From contig NZ_FRCN01000005.1 in assembly GCF_900142925.1 (NCBI RefSeq), positions 334,128 through 398,127 of the forward strand: 64,000 nucleotides of DNA. The letters run 5' to 3'. This document shows positions 62,388 through 64,000 of the stretch, in pieces (the first letter of the stretch is position 1; the number at the start of each line of letters is the position of its first letter). The stretch is from Chitinophaga sp. CF418 (GTDB lineage: Bacteria; Bacteroidota; Bacteroidia; Chitinophagales; Chitinophagaceae). Below the pieces are notes generated by a model that saw only the letters and a list, made by a program, of their open reading frames with translations, was not told where the DNA came from and did no database searches. Made by a program: the position numbers and the translations under genes.

Positions 62388-63371
62388 ATGTCAAAGGAAG
62401 AGAAACACATCGTTATACTGGTGCCGTCCAATTCTGCGTTGATGGACATGGCCGGACCACTGGAAGTATTTAACAGAGCGGCCATACTGGCCCAACGTGA
62501 AGAAAAAGACACGCGTTACATCGTACATACCATATCGGGCGGAAAGACCCGCCAGGTCGTAACTTCTTCTTTTTTACCTATTCTGTGCGAGTCTACTTTT
62601 GAAGAAGTGGATTACCCCATCGATACACTCATTCTTTCCGGTATTCCTGCGGATGACCGGCCATTGGATCAAGAGCTGCTTCCGTGGATCGCCCTGCAGG
62701 CAAAACAGGTACGCAGGATATGCACGGTATGTTCCGGCACTTTTATGCTGGCGCAGGCAGGAGTGCTTAACGGGAAACGCGCTACTACACACTGGCGGCT
62801 CTGTCAGCGCCTGGCGGATATGTTTCCCGAAATAAAGGTTGAAAACACCCCTGTCTTCGTAAAGGATGGCAACATCTATACCTCCGCGGGAGTAACCACT
62901 GGTATGGACATGGCCCTGGCCCTGGTAGAGGAAGATATGGGCAGATCTTTCGCCCTGGACATTGCCCGGCAGATGGTACTTTTCCTCAAACGTCCCGGCA
63001 ACCAGTCCCAATACAGTACCATGCTGGAAGCACAGGAAACAGACTATGAACCGGTGAAAGCAGCGCTGGCCTGGCTGCATAAGCACCTGCATGAAGAGAT
63101 CACCGTAGAACGATTAGCGCAGGAGGCAGCAATGAGCCCCCGCAATTTCGCCCGGGTATTTGTACAGGAACTGAAAATCACACCTGCCAGATACGTAGAA
63201 AAGCTGCGGCTGGAACAGGCCTGCAGAAGTCTGACGGAAAAGAAACTTACACAGGATGAAATAGCTGTACAAACAGGATTTGGTAATGCACAGAATATGC
63301 GAAAAGTATTTCTGAGAACCATGGAGGTAACCCCTTCCCAATACCGGAAAAGATTCAGAAGCACGTTTTAG
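62388..63371 (+). CDS. GlxA family AraC-type regulator (DJ-1/PfpI sensor domain)
   Basis: 327 aa. Residues 7-190 form a DJ-1/PfpI-like domain: HIVILVPSNSALMDMAGPLE, RRICTVCSGTFMLAQAGVLN (nucleophile Cys near residue 117) and TSAGVTTGMDMALALVEEDM. The C-terminal AraC domain has IDs TVERLAQEAAMSPRNFARVF and QDEIAVQTGFGNAQNMRKVF, ending TPSQYRKRF. Such regulators sense small metabolites. Divergent from the hydrolase gene. Confidence 0.92.
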   Translation: MSKEEKHIVILVPSNSALMDMAGPLEVFNRAAILAQREEKDTRYIVHTISGGKTRQVVTSSFLPILCESTFEEVDYPIDTLILSGIPADDRPLDQELLPWIALQAKQVRRICTVCSGTFMLAQAGVLNGKRATTHWRLCQRLADMFPEIKVENTPVFVKDGNIYTSAGVTTGMDMALALVEEDMGRSFALDIARQMVLFLKRPGNQSQYSTMLEAQETDYEPVKAALAWLHKHLHEEITVERLAQEAAMSPRNFARVFVQELKITPARYVEKLRLEQACRSLTEKKLTQDEIAVQTGFGNAQNMRKVFLRTMEVTPSQYRKRFRSTF

Positions 63372-63480
63372 CGGCCGGTCTGGAAAGGACATTCACCTGC
63401 TCATATTGGCAGCCTGATTGACAGCCAGCGATCTTTCTGACAGATTAAATTCACCTGCTCCTGCCAGTCTGTCCAGATTC

Positions 63481-64000
63481 ATGAGAGGTAAGATATTTGA
63501 TGCATCTAAAAAAATCGATACAATTCAAATTATGGATGCATATTCTCAAGTTATCATTGACGCTGTGGAAAAAGCAAGTCCGGCAGTTGTCAAAATAGAA
63601 AGGCTGAACGCCAGCGGTAACCAGGAGGCAGTGTCCGGAACTGGCTCCGGGTTCCTGTTCTCTTCCGATGGTTATATCTTCACCAACAGCCACGTTGTAA
63701 ACGGGGCTACCAGCCTGAAAGTAATGCTGCAGGACGGTCGTATATACCCAGCCAGCCTGGCTGGCCAGGACCCTTCTACAGACCTCGCGCTTTTGAAAAT
63801 TGATGCCCGGGAATTTTCTCCTGTGAAACTGGGCGACTCCGACGAACTGAAGATCGGTCAGATGGTGATTGCCATTGGTAATCCCCTGGGATTCCAGCAC
63901 ACCGTTACCGCAGGTGTGATCAGTGCTTTGGGCAGATCACTGCAGGGACAGGACGGTATGATGATGGATGCGATGATACAGACAGATGCAGCCCTGAATC
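63481..64000 (+). CDS. HtrA/DegP-like trypsin-type serine protease, 5' part
   Basis: 173 residues are in the window; the gene runs off the right edge. SGTGSGFLFSSDGYIFTNSH carries the catalytic His, STDLALLKI the catalytic Asp, and LKIGQMVIAIGNPLGFQHTV with TAGVISALGRS leads towards the catalytic Ser, which is beyond base 64000. There is no signal peptide, so this may be a cytoplasmic S1C protease. The start is ATG 63481 (MRGKIFDASKK) or, equally plausible, ATG 63532 (MDAYSQVIIDAVEKASPAVV). Confidence 0.88.
   Translation, partial: MRGKIFDASKKIDTIQIMDAYSQVIIDAVEKASPAVVKIERLNASGNQEAVSGTGSGFLFSSDGYIFTNSHVVNGATSLKVMLQDGRIYPASLAGQDPSTDLALLKIDAREFSPVKLGDSDELKIGQMVIAIGNPLGFQHTVTAGVISALGRSLQGQDGMMMDAMIQTDAALN

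Overview
The window looks like chromosome from a Bacteroidota bacterium, most likely Chitinophagaceae (Chitinophaga-like). The evidence is a SusC/SusD pair with fasciclin-type lipoproteins, a type IX secretion (CHU_C) C-terminal domain, two MacB/FtsX-type permeases of about 800-900 residues, a LytTR regulator carried on membrane helices, many AraC regulators, a phylum-type promoter (TTTG, 19 nt, TACTTTTG) and few Shine-Dalgarno sequences. The calls rest on reading motifs by eye; no database search was run.

1-7.4 kb is ordinary core: protein-isoaspartate methyltransferase (partial), phospho-sugar mutase, a DUF2279-like protein, a PyrR-like phosphoribosyltransferase, and a membrane Fe-S (HdrC-like) plus CCG (HdrB-like) pair with a coupled third gene. 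7.5-15.5 kb is accessory: two small coupled unknown genes, a DUF3871-like remnant, a DUF6934-like gene with a 55-residue partner, then a 6.1-kb islet between two 72-bp tRNA-Gly repeats. The islet holds OsmC, an AraC regulator, an esterase-like lipoprotein, MsrB, a beta-barrel-like protein and a membrane protein, plus the stump of a tyrosine integrase. Three 37-bp sites with 21-bp half-site spacing precede its transcription units and look like the operators of its AraC protein.

15.5-33.4 kb holds a secreted unknown protein, long palindromes, a GH28 pectinase, an AraC/MFS pair divergent from a 2OG-hydroxylase / sulfotransferase / APS-kinase operon, secreted unknowns, an AraC regulator, a tandem repeat between two GC-rich repeats, an ABC permease, a GH24 lysozyme, a beta-lactamase-family hydrolase, a broken PL3 pectate lyase and a YhcG-type nuclease.

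33.4-57 kb is the most unusual part. A repeat built from the 3' half of tRNA-Ser plus a hairpin recurs at least seven times in one orientation, with two intact identical tRNA-Ser(TGA) genes. It divides the region into blocks of one to a few genes: AraC/monooxygenase, tRNA-fMet, acyltransferase/LytTR, an RRM protein, HxlR/quinone reductase plus the SusCD locus, a lone superfamily-1 helicase, and PadR/permease. This resembles a recurrent integration hotspot or a cassette array delimited by tRNA scars. 57-64 kb returns to ordinary genes: a T9SS substrate, MerC-like protein, class-3 lipase, alpha/beta hydrolase divergent from a GlxA-type regulator, and the start of an HtrA-like protease.
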